From Clostridium sp. BJN0013 (GTDB taxonomy: Bacteria > Bacillota > Clostridia > Clostridiales > Clostridiaceae), in the NCBI RefSeq assembly GCF_040939125.1, contig NZ_CP162495.1:2356001-2420000 (forward strand): DNA of 64,000 nt, in the 5' to 3' direction. The notes below the pieces were generated by a model. It was given only the letters and a program-made list of their open reading frames with translations. It was not told the DNA's origin and made no database searches. This document shows positions 56,672 through 64,000 of the stretch, one piece after another (position 1 is the first letter of the stretch; every line of letters starts with the position of its first letter). The position numbers were made by a program, and so were the translations under genes.

Positions 56672-58006
56672 TTATTCCACCTCACTGTTTTCATTTATAG
56701 TTTGTATTAAATCTTTTCCTGTATAATCACATACCAATATTTTTCTATTTAAAGAATTTTCTAATTCTTCCAAAGTTACATCATCCAAAAATACTCTTTT
56801 ATTTGATTGTGAAAGTTCATATCCTTTTCGCAGCATACACTCCGGTATGATCAAATAATCGCCTAAAGTTTCACATTCTAATTGTTTTAATATATCTTTC
56901 GAAGTAACAAGTCCTGCTATAGTTATAGTGTTGCCAAAGAAATTATTTATTATTTTTTTTACATCGATTATTATATGGGGATTTGTTTTCATTATTTTTT
57001 CAGCCGCATTTTTTATTTCCTCATAGGCTAAATCTCCGGTTATAAAGGTAAATGAACCTTTTGCTTTTAAATTTAAATTTTTAAGGCCATCTTTTATATT
57101 ATCCCTAAAAATTCTTATCATTCCTACTCCATCTTCTAGTTGCTTATAATTCTCATAAAATTCAGCAGGGGGAATTTCCTTCTTTGAAACAATATAAAAT
57201 TCATCAGAAAATCTTACAAAGGGAGCTCCTACTTCTTTTATATACTTTTTCTGAAGTTCTTCTGCTATTTTTAATTGCTCTCTAGCAGAATTTTTATCAT
57301 ATTGTTTTAAATTAAAAAGTCCCTGTCTATATTTTGTAATTCCTACAGGTACTACTGCCACATTTTCCACTCCCGGATATAATTTATAAAGATCTTCTAT
57401 AGTTCTTCTCAATTCCTCACCATCATTTATGTCAGGACACAATACTATCTGACAATTTATTTTTATACGATTTCTTGTGAGTCTCTTTAGCAACTTATAT
57501 ATATTCCCTGCAAATCTGTTATTTATCATTTTTATTCTCAATTTGGGATTAGTAGTATGCACCGATACATTTATAGGACTTATTTTGTATTTAATTATCC
57601 TATCTATATCCTCTTCACGCATATTGGTAAGAGTAACAAAATTGCCCTGTAAAAATGCCAATCTTGAATCATCATCCTTAAAATAGAGAGTTTTTCTCAT
57701 TCCTTCTGGCATTTGATCTATAAAACAAAAAATACAATTATTATGGCAACTTCTTGGTTTATCTAAAATTGCATCTTCAAATTCCACTCCTAAATCCTCA
57801 TCATATTCTTTTTCTATTTCTAGGCTCCATATTTCTCCATTTTTCTTTTGGATTTCTACTTCCACATAATCATCACTTATGAGAAATTTATAGTCTATGA
57901 TATCTTTAACTTCCATATTATTAATGGATATAAGATAATCTCCTACTTCCATTTCCATTTCTTGGGCAATACTTCCAGGTTTAATTGCCTTAATTCTATT
58001 TCTCAT
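56672..58006 (-). CDS. DUF512 radical SAM protein with N-terminal PDZ domain
   Basis: 444 residues. A PDZ-like domain at about 3-65 (IKAIKPGSIAQEMEMEVGDYLISIN), then a radical SAM cluster CHNNCIFC within SCHNNCIFCFIDQMPEGMR, the hallmark of the TIGR03279/DUF512 family, and a C-terminal DUF512 domain ending near GKDLIQTI. Function unproven. Its constant position before der suggests a housekeeping role, possibly RNA- or cofactor-related. It has a clear promoter and begins with ATG 58006 after GGGAG. Confidence 0.9.
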   Translation of the reverse strand: MRNRIKAIKPGSIAQEMEMEVGDYLISINNMEVKDIIDYKFLISDDYVEVEIQKKNGEIWSLEIEKEYDEDLGVEFEDAILDKPRSCHNNCIFCFIDQMPEGMRKTLYFKDDDSRLAFLQGNFVTLTNMREEDIDRIIKYKISPINVSVHTTNPKLRIKMINNRFAGNIYKLLKRLTRNRIKINCQIVLCPDINDGEELRRTIEDLYKLYPGVENVAVVPVGITKYRQGLFNLKQYDKNSAREQLKIAEELQKKYIKEVGAPFVRFSDEFYIVSKKEIPPAEFYENYKQLEDGVGMIRIFRDNIKDGLKNLNLKAKGSFTFITGDLAYEEIKNAAEKIMKTNPHIIIDVKKIINNFFGNTITIAGLVTSKDILKQLECETLGDYLIIPECMLRKGYELSQSNKRVFLDDVTLEELENSLNRKILVCDYTGKDLIQTINENSEVE

Positions 58007-58088
58007 GCATATAACTCCCAGTTAAAATTTTGATTTTTTGGAAACTTCAAAATAAAATATATGTAAAAAAGACCATTTACACACTTAG

Positions 58089-58117
58089 AATATACTCTAA
58101 TATGCCTATTTAGTCAA
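58089..58117 (-). promoter_or_regulatory. promoter of the DUF512-der-gpsA operon
   Basis: Minus strand TTGACT (58112-58117), 17-base spacer, TATATT (58089-58094). Good match, about 85 bases before the first start codon. Confidence 0.7.
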
Positions 58118-58150
58118 TTATTAAAGTTTTTAAGTATATACACCAAAAAA

Positions 58151-58193
58151 ATAAAAAATCTCTCTAAAATTTATTTATAGAAGAGATTTTTCT
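58151..58193 (-). terminator. terminator after pit
   Basis: Minus strand AAAAATCTCT, 17-base loop, AGAGATTTTTTATTTTTTT. Ten perfect pairs, 7 bases after the pit stop. Confidence 0.85.
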
Positions 58194-58197
58194 AAAA

Positions 58198-59196
58198 TTA
58201 AATTAATTCTATTAAAAATATTAAAATTCCCGAAATAAAAGCACAGCCAGGTATTGTAACTATCCAGGTAAAAACTATATCTTTTACCACAGTCCACCTT
58301 ACCGCTGAAAATCTTTTAGATGCACCAACTCCCATTATAGCCGTAGTTATTATATGAGTTGTACTAACCGGTGCATTAAACATAGTAGCTGTAAATATCA
58401 CCGCAGAAGCTCCCATTTCTGCTGAAAAACCATTTACAGGCGCCATTTTAGCCATTTTACATCCCATAGTTTTTATTATCTTTTTTCCTCCAAGGCTTGT
58501 ACCTAAAGCCATAGACAATGCACAACAAAATTTTACCCACAATGGAACAGAAAACACTTGAAGAAAACCTGCACTCACCAATGTCATAGTTATAATTCCC
58601 ATGGTTTTCTGGGCATCATTTCCTCCATGATTAAGAGCTATTAGCATGGCAGAAAATATCTGGGCTTTTGAAAAAATTTTAGTTACCGTACTGGGTTTTG
58701 TATTTTTTAAAATCATATTCATAATAGTCATGAATGCAAATCCTATTATAAATCCCATTATAGGTGATAGTATAAGCCAAAGTATAACTTCAAAAAAAAG
58801 ACTCCCCCAATTGATTATCAGAAAAGAACTTTTATATACAATTGCAGAACCAACTAATCCTCCTATTAATGCATGAGAAGAACTGCTTGGTATGCCAAAA
58901 TACCAGGTTATTAAATTCCAGATTATAGCACCTAAAAGTGCTGCTATAATTACACTCTGAGTAATATCATTGGGGTTTACTATACCTTTTCCTACTGTTT
59001 GTGCTACCTTTACACTCATAAATGCCCCTGCAAAATTAAAAAAAGCTGACATTATTACTGCCTCTTTAAGTGTCATCACCCTAGTGGATACACAACAAGC
59101 TATAGCATTGGCGCTATCATGAAAACCATTTATTGTATCAAATATTAGGGCAATTATTACTATCACTATTGTTAAAATTAAAGTACTGCTAAGCAT
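58198..59196 (-). CDS. pit: PiT-family inorganic phosphate transporter
   Basis: Low-affinity phosphate permease. 332 residues with about ten membrane helices. FDTINGFHDSANAIACCVSTRVM near residue 19 and the second signature NHGGNDAQKTMGIITMTLV near 200 are the duplicated GxND-type PiT motifs. ATG overlaps the stop of the DUF47 gene by 8 bases, so the pair is translationally coupled. Substrate could also be sulfate in rare members, but the DUF47 partner favours phosphate. Confidence 0.93.
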   Translation of the reverse strand: MLSSTLILTIVIVIIALIFDTINGFHDSANAIACCVSTRVMTLKEAVIMSAFFNFAGAFMSVKVAQTVGKGIVNPNDITQSVIIAALLGAIIWNLITWYFGIPSSSSHALIGGLVGSAIVYKSSFLIINWGSLFFEVILWLILSPIMGFIIGFAFMTIMNMILKNTKPSTVTKIFSKAQIFSAMLIALNHGGNDAQKTMGIITMTLVSAGFLQVFSVPLWVKFCCALSMALGTSLGGKKIIKTMGCKMAKMAPVNGFSAEMGASAVIFTATMFNAPVSTTHIITTAIMGVGASKRFSAVRWTVVKDIVFTWIVTIPGCAFISGILIFLIELI

Positions 59197-59812
59197 TTTT
59201 CATTACTACTCCTTCAATAACATTAGCTAGATCTTCACAAGCATCCAGTGTATTTTCTAGATATTGATATATTTCTCTCCACTTTATAACATCTATAACT
59301 TTCATATCTTTTCTAAATATATCTCCAATAGCTTTCCTTGAAAGAATATCTCCTTGTTCTTCTATTCTATTTACTTCTATTATTCTTTTAGCTAAATGTT
59401 TACTTGTCTTCATATTCTTCAATTCTTCCATTATGGAAATCAATTCCTTACAACAATCAACTATCATCTTGCTTAAAACACGAGCTTCCTCAGTACACTC
59501 ACTTACATTAAACATAACAAACCTACTAGCTGTAGATTCTATTAGGTCAATAATATCATCTGTATCTTTTGCTATAACATATATATCCTCCCTATCAAAT
59601 GGAGTAATGAATGTGCTATTTAACTGTTCTAATAATTCATGTTGTTTTTTGTCTCCTTCGTGTTCCACCTCTTTTAACTTTTTTAAATTTTCTTCTGAAT
59701 TTTCAAGGTCATCCAAAAAATCTAATAAAATTTTTGAAGCTTTATAAGCAATATTTGCGGTTTGCACAAAAAACTCATAAAACTTGTCTTCCTTTGGAGT
59801 AAAAGTAAACAT
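59189..59812 (-). CDS. DUF47 family PiT accessory protein (PhoU-like)
   Basis: About 207 residues, wholly helical with a PhoU-like pattern. KLKEVEHEGDKKQHELLEQL, FITPFDREDIYVIAKDTDDIIDLIE and WREIYQYLENTLDACEDLANVIEGV are the DUF47 (Pit accessory) motifs. It likely gates the PiT permease encoded next. The ATG at 59812 is 6 bases after GGGAGG; upstream in-frame ATGs are too close or lack a site. A three-part Pho-box-like array lies 90-120 bases upstream. Confidence 0.92.
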   Translation of the reverse strand: MFTFTPKEDKFYEFFVQTANIAYKASKILLDFLDDLENSEENLKKLKEVEHEGDKKQHELLEQLNSTFITPFDREDIYVIAKDTDDIIDLIESTASRFVMFNVSECTEEARVLSKMIVDCCKELISIMEELKNMKTSKHLAKRIIEVNRIEEQGDILSRKAIGDIFRKDMKVIDVIKWREIYQYLENTLDACEDLANVIEGVVMKNA

Positions 59813-59900
59813 CATATCCCTCCCGGCATTGAAAGTATACATTTTCGACCTTATAAGTATACCATAAATTTGATAAAAATTAAATAAAAGATTTCATAAC

Positions 59901-59934
59901 TTAACATAATATGTTTACATATAATTATTACATA
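59901..59934 (+). promoter_or_regulatory. three Pho-box-like direct repeats upstream of DUF47-pit
   Basis: TTAACATA (59901-59908), TTTACATA (59914-59921) and ATTACATA (59927-59934) recur at an exact 13-base period. They resemble the PhoP hexamer TT(A/C/T)ACA with 7-base spacers. The site is on the plus strand relative to the minus-strand genes, about 90-120 bases before the start. Confidence 0.5.
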
Positions 59935-60005
59935 AATTTCAATTATATTGTAAAATCCTGAGTTTTCATAATAATTATGTTTTATGTTTTGAAATTACAT
60001 AAAAA

Positions 60006-60287
60006 AGGGGCTGTCACATAATTAAATTTCATATGCAACAACTTATTTTTTACTCAAATATAAATGTTTTTTAAAATTCAAGCCTTTATTGACAAAATCA
60101 ACAAGTTTTGTAAAACAAATTTCAGAGAGGAATGTTAAAACTGAATTCATGCTCCTATGTTTAAAGTACGCTAAAAATTCAGCTAATATAAATTTTTTAA
60201 GCAAAAAATTTATATTACTGATTTTTTCAATATATAAAAATGGAGCACTGTAAAACTACTTTAAAAAAGTAGTTTTGCAACACCCCT
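60006..60287. mobile_element. 282-bp element with imperfect terminal inverted repeats (MITE or IS remnant)
   Basis: The left end AGGGGCTGTCACA (60006-60018) and the right end, read inward on the other strand AGGGGTGTTGCAA (60275-60287), are similar and of the kind seen at IS1182-like ends in clostridia. The right end carries a perfect hairpin of 11-base arms AAAACTACTTT/AAAGTAGTTTT (60252-60276). A minus-strand frame stays open for 70 codons (60043-60255) but has no good start and no recognised motif. No clear target duplication. It fills the gap between phoU and DUF47. Confidence 0.5.
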
Positions 60288-60300
60288 AGCATCCACATAA

Positions 60301-60957
60301 TTATTCATTTAAATCCTTCTGTTCTCCCGTAACTAAATATATAGTTCCTTCACATATATTAGTCACATGATCTGCTATTCTCTCTAAATATTTACATACA
60401 AATAGCATTTGAGTCATCTGATCTACTTTACTATTATCCGTTCTCATAACTTCTATTAATTCTTTAAATACATTCTTATACAATCTATCGATATCGTCAT
60501 CCATTTCGCAGGCACTATAGGCTCCATCAACATCTCTATCTACATAAGCATCTAGAGCCTTTTTTATCATATCGTTAACTATTTTAGCTATTTCAGATAT
60601 ATTTATCAATTTCTTTATATATTTTTCCCCTTTTAGTTTTATAGTTATTTTGGCTATATCTACAGCATGATCTGCCATTCTTTCAAGATCTGTTATTATT
60701 CTAGCTGTTGTAAATATTGTCCTTAGATCTATGGCCAGAGGCTGTTCTTTTGCAGTGAGTTTTATACATTTATCTTCTATCTCTCTATATAGATCATCTA
60801 CTAAGTCATCATTTTTTATGGTCTCTTTTGCCAAATTCTCATCCTGTTTAACTAGTGCCTCTATACACTGATGAATTTGTTTTTCTACCATACTTCCCAT
60901 TCTCAATACATCATTATGCATTTCTTCCAATGCATAGTCAAATGCCTTTCTGGTCAT
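60301..60957 (-). CDS. phoU: phosphate transport regulator PhoU
   Basis: Couples the Pst transporter to phosphate signalling. About 218 residues with two PhoU repeats: TRKAFDYALEEMHNDVLRMG at the start, DLRTIFTTARIITDLERMADHAVDIAK in the first half, and MLFVCKYLERIADHVTNICE in the second. ATG at 60957 follows GAGGTGG; a GTG three codons earlier lies in that site. Last gene of pstSCAB-phoU; the stop is followed at once by the inverted-repeat element. Confidence 0.96.
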   Translation of the reverse strand: MTRKAFDYALEEMHNDVLRMGSMVEKQIHQCIEALVKQDENLAKETIKNDDLVDDLYREIEDKCIKLTAKEQPLAIDLRTIFTTARIITDLERMADHAVDIAKITIKLKGEKYIKKLINISEIAKIVNDMIKKALDAYVDRDVDGAYSACEMDDDIDRLYKNVFKELIEVMRTDNSKVDQMTQMLFVCKYLERIADHVTNICEGTIYLVTGEQKDLNE

Positions 60958-61031
60958 AATAACCACCTCTTTTCAATTATTAATTATATTATGACATATA
61001 TTACAATATTTAAAAAGTATTTTCAATAAAA

Positions 61032-61781
61032 TTAGCCAAATCTTCCTGTGATATAATCCTCTGTTCTCTTATCTTTAGGTTTATAAAAAATATCTTCTGT
61101 TTTTTCGGCTTCAATAATTTCCCCATTTAAGAAAAAGGCCGTATAATCGGATATTCTCCCTGCCTGCTGCATATTATGAGTCACTATTATTATGGTATAT
61201 TTCTTCTTTAACACATCCATAAGTTCTTCTATTCTTAATGTAGATATGGGATCCAGTGCTGAAGTAGGTTCATCCATTAAAAGTACATCTGGTTGTACCG
61301 CAAGAGTTCTTGCTATGCACAACCTTTGCTGTTGTCCTCCAGATAGGCCAAGTGCATTTCTGTCTAATCTGTCTTTCACCTCATCCCAAATGGCTGCGTC
61401 TCTTAAGCTATTTTCTACTAATTCGTCTAATACGCTTTTTTTCTTCATACCGTGTATTCTTGGTCCATAGGCTACATTATCATATATAGACATGGGAAAT
61501 GGGTTAGGACTTTGGAATACCATTCCAACTCTTTTCCTTAAATCTATAACGTCATAATCTCTGTATATATTCTTACCTTCAAAAAATACTTCTCCTTCAA
61601 TTTTAACCGAATCTATTAAATCATTCATCCTGTTTAAAGTTCTTAAAAAAGTTGATTTTCCACATCCTGAAGGTCCTATTAAAGCTGTAACAGAATTTTT
61701 TTCCACGCCTAGATTTATCTTTTTAAGAGCTTGATTAGAACCATAATATAAATCAAGGTTTTCTGTCTGTATTATATTCAT
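61032..61781 (-). CDS. pstB: phosphate ABC transporter ATP-binding protein
   Basis: ATPase of the high-affinity phosphate importer. Walker [21 protein letters not shown] (near 36), the Q-loop [19 protein letters not shown] that is specific to PstB, signature [16 protein letters not shown] and Walker [13 protein letters not shown]. About 249 residues, standard. GGGGGAG precedes the ATG at 61781. Between pstA (12 bases) and phoU (74 bases). Confidence 0.97.
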   Translation of the reverse strand: MNIIQTENLDLYYGSNQALKKINLGVEKNSVTALIGPSGCGKSTFLRTLNRMNDLIDSVKIEGEVFFEGKNIYRDYDVIDLRKRVGMVFQSPNPFPMSIYDNVAYGPRIHGMKKKSVLDELVENSLRDAAIWDEVKDRLDRNALGLSGGQQQRLCIARTLAVQPDVLLMDEPTSALDPISTLRIEELMDVLKKKYTIIIVTHNMQQAGRISDYTAFFLNGEIIEAEKTEDIFYKPKDKRTEDYITGRFG

Positions 61782-61793
61782 CAACTCTCCCCC

Positions 61794-62681
61794 TTATTTC
61801 TTCCCTGTATATGATTCATATATTTTTCTGCCTAATATCCTAGCTATAAGATTAAAAAGCAGTACCATAATTACTAAAACTGCAGAAGCCTTATTTGCTA
61901 TCTGGGTTGCATCAGGCACCATTCCCTCAGAATTTAATTTCCATATATATACCGCTAAAGTTTCTGCAGGTCTCATTATACTAAAAGAAGACCCCTTATC
62001 AATCAAACTCATGTAGGAAAAATTCAATTTAGGTGCACTCATACCTGCCGTATATAAAAGAGCCGCAGCTTCTCCAAATATTCTGCCTGCAGCAAGTATT
62101 ATACCTGTAGATATCTGTGGTATAGCCGATGGGAGAATCACTTTGCTTATGGTCTGCCATTTGGTGGCTCCAAGACCTAAACTGGCTTCCCTTACAGGTG
62201 CAGCAGCTGCAGTTATGGCATTTTCACTTACTCTGGTTAAAGCAGGTAAATTTAATACAGATATGGCAAAGGCTCCTGATAAAAGAGTAAAACCCCAATT
62301 TGTCATGTTTACAAATATTAAAAGGCCAAACAATCCAACTACAATAGAAGGTAATGATGCCATGGTTTCTATACACAATCTTACTATATTTAAAAATATT
62401 CCTTCTTTTGCATATTGGGATAAATATATACCCGCCCCTACACCAAAAGGAACACTTATAAGCAGTGCCACTATTAACATATAAAAAGAATTAAATAACT
62501 GAGGCCCTATACCACCTCCGGATTCCCCAAATCTGGCTTCTCCAAATAAAAAAGACGGTTCTAAAAATCCCATGCCTTTAACTAGTATATATCCTATTAG
62601 AAGCACCAAAATGAGTACTATAAAAACAGTTAATCCATAAAAAACTCCAGTCCATAACCTATCTCTCATTTTAGCATTCAT
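61794..62681 (-). CDS. pstA: phosphate ABC transporter permease PstA
   Basis: Integral membrane subunit of the phosphate importer. 295 residues with six predicted helices. The EAA-type coupling motif EASLGLGATKWQTISKVILPSAIPQI is near 165, and GGIGPQLFNSFYMLIVALLISVPFGVGAGIYLSQYA matches PstA. Its start overlaps the pstC stop by 4 bases. Confidence 0.96.
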   Translation of the reverse strand: MNAKMRDRLWTGVFYGLTVFIVLILVLLIGYILVKGMGFLEPSFLFGEARFGESGGGIGPQLFNSFYMLIVALLISVPFGVGAGIYLSQYAKEGIFLNIVRLCIETMASLPSIVVGLFGLLIFVNMTNWGFTLLSGAFAISVLNLPALTRVSENAITAAAAPVREASLGLGATKWQTISKVILPSAIPQISTGIILAAGRIFGEAAALLYTAGMSAPKLNFSYMSLIDKGSSFSIMRPAETLAVYIWKLNSEGMVPDATQIANKASAVLVIMVLLFNLIARILGRKIYESYTGKK

Positions 62682-63613
62682 CTTTTAACCTCACTCCCTT
62701 TTCCAATGGCCTTTATTATTAAAATAAATACAAAAGAAATTATTAAAAGAAACAATGCCAGAGACCATAGTGCATCATTCCATGCAGTACCAGATACTGT
62801 ATTTCCCATATCCATAGTTAAAATACTAGTCATAGTAGATGTAGGACTTAAGAGTCCACTCGGAAATTTTATGGTATTTCCTATTACCATTTGTACTGCC
62901 AGAGCTTCTCCAAAGGCTCTAGCGAGTCCTAATACCACTCCTGTAAGTATGCCATTTTTAGCAGAGGGAACTATTACTTTACTTATGGTCTGCCATCTGG
63001 TTGCCCCTAATCCATAAGATGCCTCCATGTAACTTCTTGGAATAGTTTTTACTGCATCTGCAGATATGCTGGATATGGTAGGTAGTATCATTACACTTAG
63101 AACCAATATACCTGCTATTAAACTAAAGCCAATTCCATGAAAGCTGTTCTTTAAAAATGGTATAAGTACGCTAAATCCTATCCATCCATATACTACAGAG
63201 GGTATGCCTATAAATAATTCCAGCGAAGGCTGCAATATTTTAGAACCTATCTTAGGAGATATGTAATGCATAAATACAGCAAGGGCTATACTTATGGGAG
63301 CACTTATTATAACCGCCCCTAAAGAAACGAAGGTAGACCCTGCAAAAAATATAAGTGCTCCAAGCTTTGGAGCATTGCCATCTGGCGCCCATTTAGAACT
63401 AAATAAAAATTCCCATAGCGGATATCCTCTTTTTACAAAAGTGGCCATACCTTTTGAAGCTATAAAAAATATTATACTTAAAGTAAGAACTATAATCATG
63501 GCTCCACAAAATGTAGCAAAAAATCTGCCTATATATTCTGTTTTTAGTTTATGCCACAATGACTTTTTTTCTATATTTGTCATCTTTGATAACCCAACTG
63601 ATTTTTTTTCCAT
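62678..63613 (-). CDS. pstC: phosphate ABC transporter permease PstC
   Basis: Partner permease of PstA. About 311 residues with six helices and the coupling motif EASYGLGATRWQTISKVIVPSAKNGI near 205. The segments GLARAFGEALAVQMVIGN and FSSKWAPDGNAPKLGAL are typical of PstC. The ATG at 63613 follows TGAGGTC; the TTG five codons earlier is less likely. Between it and pstS lie a dispersed-repeat copy and a stem-loop. Confidence 0.95.
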   Translation of the reverse strand: MEKKSVGLSKMTNIEKKSLWHKLKTEYIGRFFATFCGAMIIVLTLSIIFFIASKGMATFVKRGYPLWEFLFSSKWAPDGNAPKLGALIFFAGSTFVSLGAVIISAPISIALAVFMHYISPKIGSKILQPSLELFIGIPSVVYGWIGFSVLIPFLKNSFHGIGFSLIAGILVLSVMILPTISSISADAVKTIPRSYMEASYGLGATRWQTISKVIVPSAKNGILTGVVLGLARAFGEALAVQMVIGNTIKFPSGLLSPTSTMTSILTMDMGNTVSGTAWNDALWSLALFLLIISFVFILIIKAIGKGSEVKR

Positions 63614-63650
63614 ATTTACCGACCTCAAAATTTTATTTTATCAAATAATT

Positions 63651-63790
63651 TTTAGGCTCAGGTGAAGTTTGCTATAAAAAAATACTTATCTCCATATGAA
63701 CCTTAGAAGAACCTATCCAGGCGCGTAGACCTGCTTATCTCCCATTTAAAGACTATGGGAGTATTAGCTTAATTACAGCCTTGGGATAAA
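63651..63790 (-). repeat. dispersed structured repeat, copy C, inside the pst operon
   Basis: Read on the minus strand it has TAATACTCCCAT...ATGGGAGATAAGCA, ACGCGCCTGGATAGGTTCTTCTAAGG, then a long hairpin GGTTCATATGGAG ... CTTCACCTGAGCC. It matches copy A over its whole length. The CTCCCAT/ATGGGAG stem is perfect here, whereas copy A has one mismatch. It would be transcribed between pstS and pstC. Confidence 0.85.
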
Positions 63791-63793
63791 TAA

Positions 63794-63813
63794 CTGGCTG
63801 TCTAAACAGCCAG
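63794..63813 (-). terminator. stem-loop after pstS
   Basis: CTGGCTGT / ACAGCCAG with a 4-base loop; on the minus strand followed by TTATTTAT. Eight perfect GC-rich pairs 12 bases after the pstS stop. Likely a partial terminator or mRNA-stabilising stem that raises PstS over the membrane subunits. Confidence 0.7.
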
Positions 63814-63825
63814 CTAAAATAATTT

Positions 63826-64000
63826 CTATTTCATATCACTCATAGGAATATATCCAAGCTTCTTTATGGTTTCTTTATTTTCATCACTTAATACATAATC
63901 TATATATGCTTTTGTCACACCTTCAGCTTCTCCCTTTGTATACATATGTTCATGAGACCAAAATGGATATTTACCTGAAATTATATTTTCTGAAGTAGCT
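63826..64000 (-). CDS. pstS: phosphate-binding protein PstS, 3' end only
   Basis: The last 57 or so codons of a gene running off the window. The frame reads ENIISGKYPFWSHEHMYTKG, then AYIDYVLSDENKETIKKLGY, ending in IPMSDMK and a TAG at 63826. The SGKYPFWSHEHMYT region and GYIPMSDMK are typical of the C-terminal lobe of clostridial PstS, the extracellular phosphate-binding lipoprotein. The location before pstC supports it. Confidence 0.88.
   Translation of the reverse strand, partial: ATSENIISGKYPFWSHEHMYTKGEAEGVTKAYIDYVLSDENKETIKKLGYIPMSDMK

Noticed and set aside
60043-60255. Seventy-codon minus-strand open frame inside the inverted-repeat element
   Set aside because: No start codon with a binding site and no recognised transposase motif; noted only as a possible decayed coding remnant.
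1-64000. CRISPR arrays, tRNA or rRNA genes, prophage
   Set aside because: No regularly spaced identical repeats, no cloverleaf with a CCA-type end recognised, and no phage gene set. The only repeats seen are the dispersed family and coding repeats.

Overview
The window is a low-GC, spore-former chromosome segment that fits Clostridium sensu stricto (cluster I). Gene order, strong AGGAGG ribosome binding sites, TTG/GTG starts and the sporulation genes spoVM, spoIVA and ylbJ all agree with that. Base use and the pta-ackA, ldh, pst and pit genes recall the C. kluyveri / C. ljungdahlii group, but the species is an inference. No rRNA, tRNA, CRISPR array, prophage or intact transposase gene was found.

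Layout. 1-2.1 kb (+): 3' end of a ComM/YifB AAA+ gene, a small membrane protein, and yraN. 2.1-9.6 kb (-): rnhB, rbgA, lepB, rplS, trmD, rimM, khpA, rpsP, ffh, ylxM and ftsY, the ribosome-maturation and signal-recognition block. 9.6-17.6 kb (-): smc, a 30-residue membrane peptide, a radical SAM gene, rnc, acpP, plsX, rpmF and yceD. 17.7-21 kb (-): ackA and pta, separated by about 900 bp of AT-rich DNA. 21.2-23.9 kb (+): tmcAL and ylbJ. 23.9-30.9 kb (-): a coiled-coil protein, coaD, rsmD, recG, a FakA/YloV-type DAK protein, an Asp23 protein and L-lactate dehydrogenase. 31 kb: rpmB (+), then two very short genes on the minus strand, spoVM and a 56-residue membrane protein. 31.6-46.7 kb (-): thiN, rpe, rsgA, prkC, prpC, rlmN, rsmB, a zinc peptidase, fmt, def, priA, coaBC, rpoZ, gmk, remA and yicC, a long and tightly packed run. 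47-54 kb (-): spoIVA, then a two-component system flanked by two polyprenyl-phosphate-sugar glycosyltransferase genes. 54.3-58 kb (-): gpsA, der and a DUF512 radical SAM gene. 58-64 kb (-): phosphate uptake, with the PiT permease and its DUF47 partner, then phoU, pstB, pstA, pstC and the 3' end of pstS.

How the genes work together. Most of the window is the conserved Firmicute core for ribosome assembly, rRNA/tRNA modification, protein export and Ser/Thr signalling (PrkC/PrpC). It also carries acetate/ATP formation (Pta-AckA), lactate formation (Ldh), lipid-synthesis entry (AcpP, PlsX, GpsA) and two separate phosphate importers.

The less ordinary content lies between genes. A roughly 140-nt structured dispersed repeat occurs as three long and two partial copies, one of them inside the pst operon. 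A 282-bp element with imperfect terminal inverted repeats follows phoU. TGTGA direct repeats at 11-bp spacing lie upstream of both sugar-transferase genes that flank the two-component system. A triple Pho-box-like array lies upstream of DUF47-pit, and a perfect 32-bp palindrome lies in the pta-ackA gap. The dispersed repeat is the best candidate for something not yet described.
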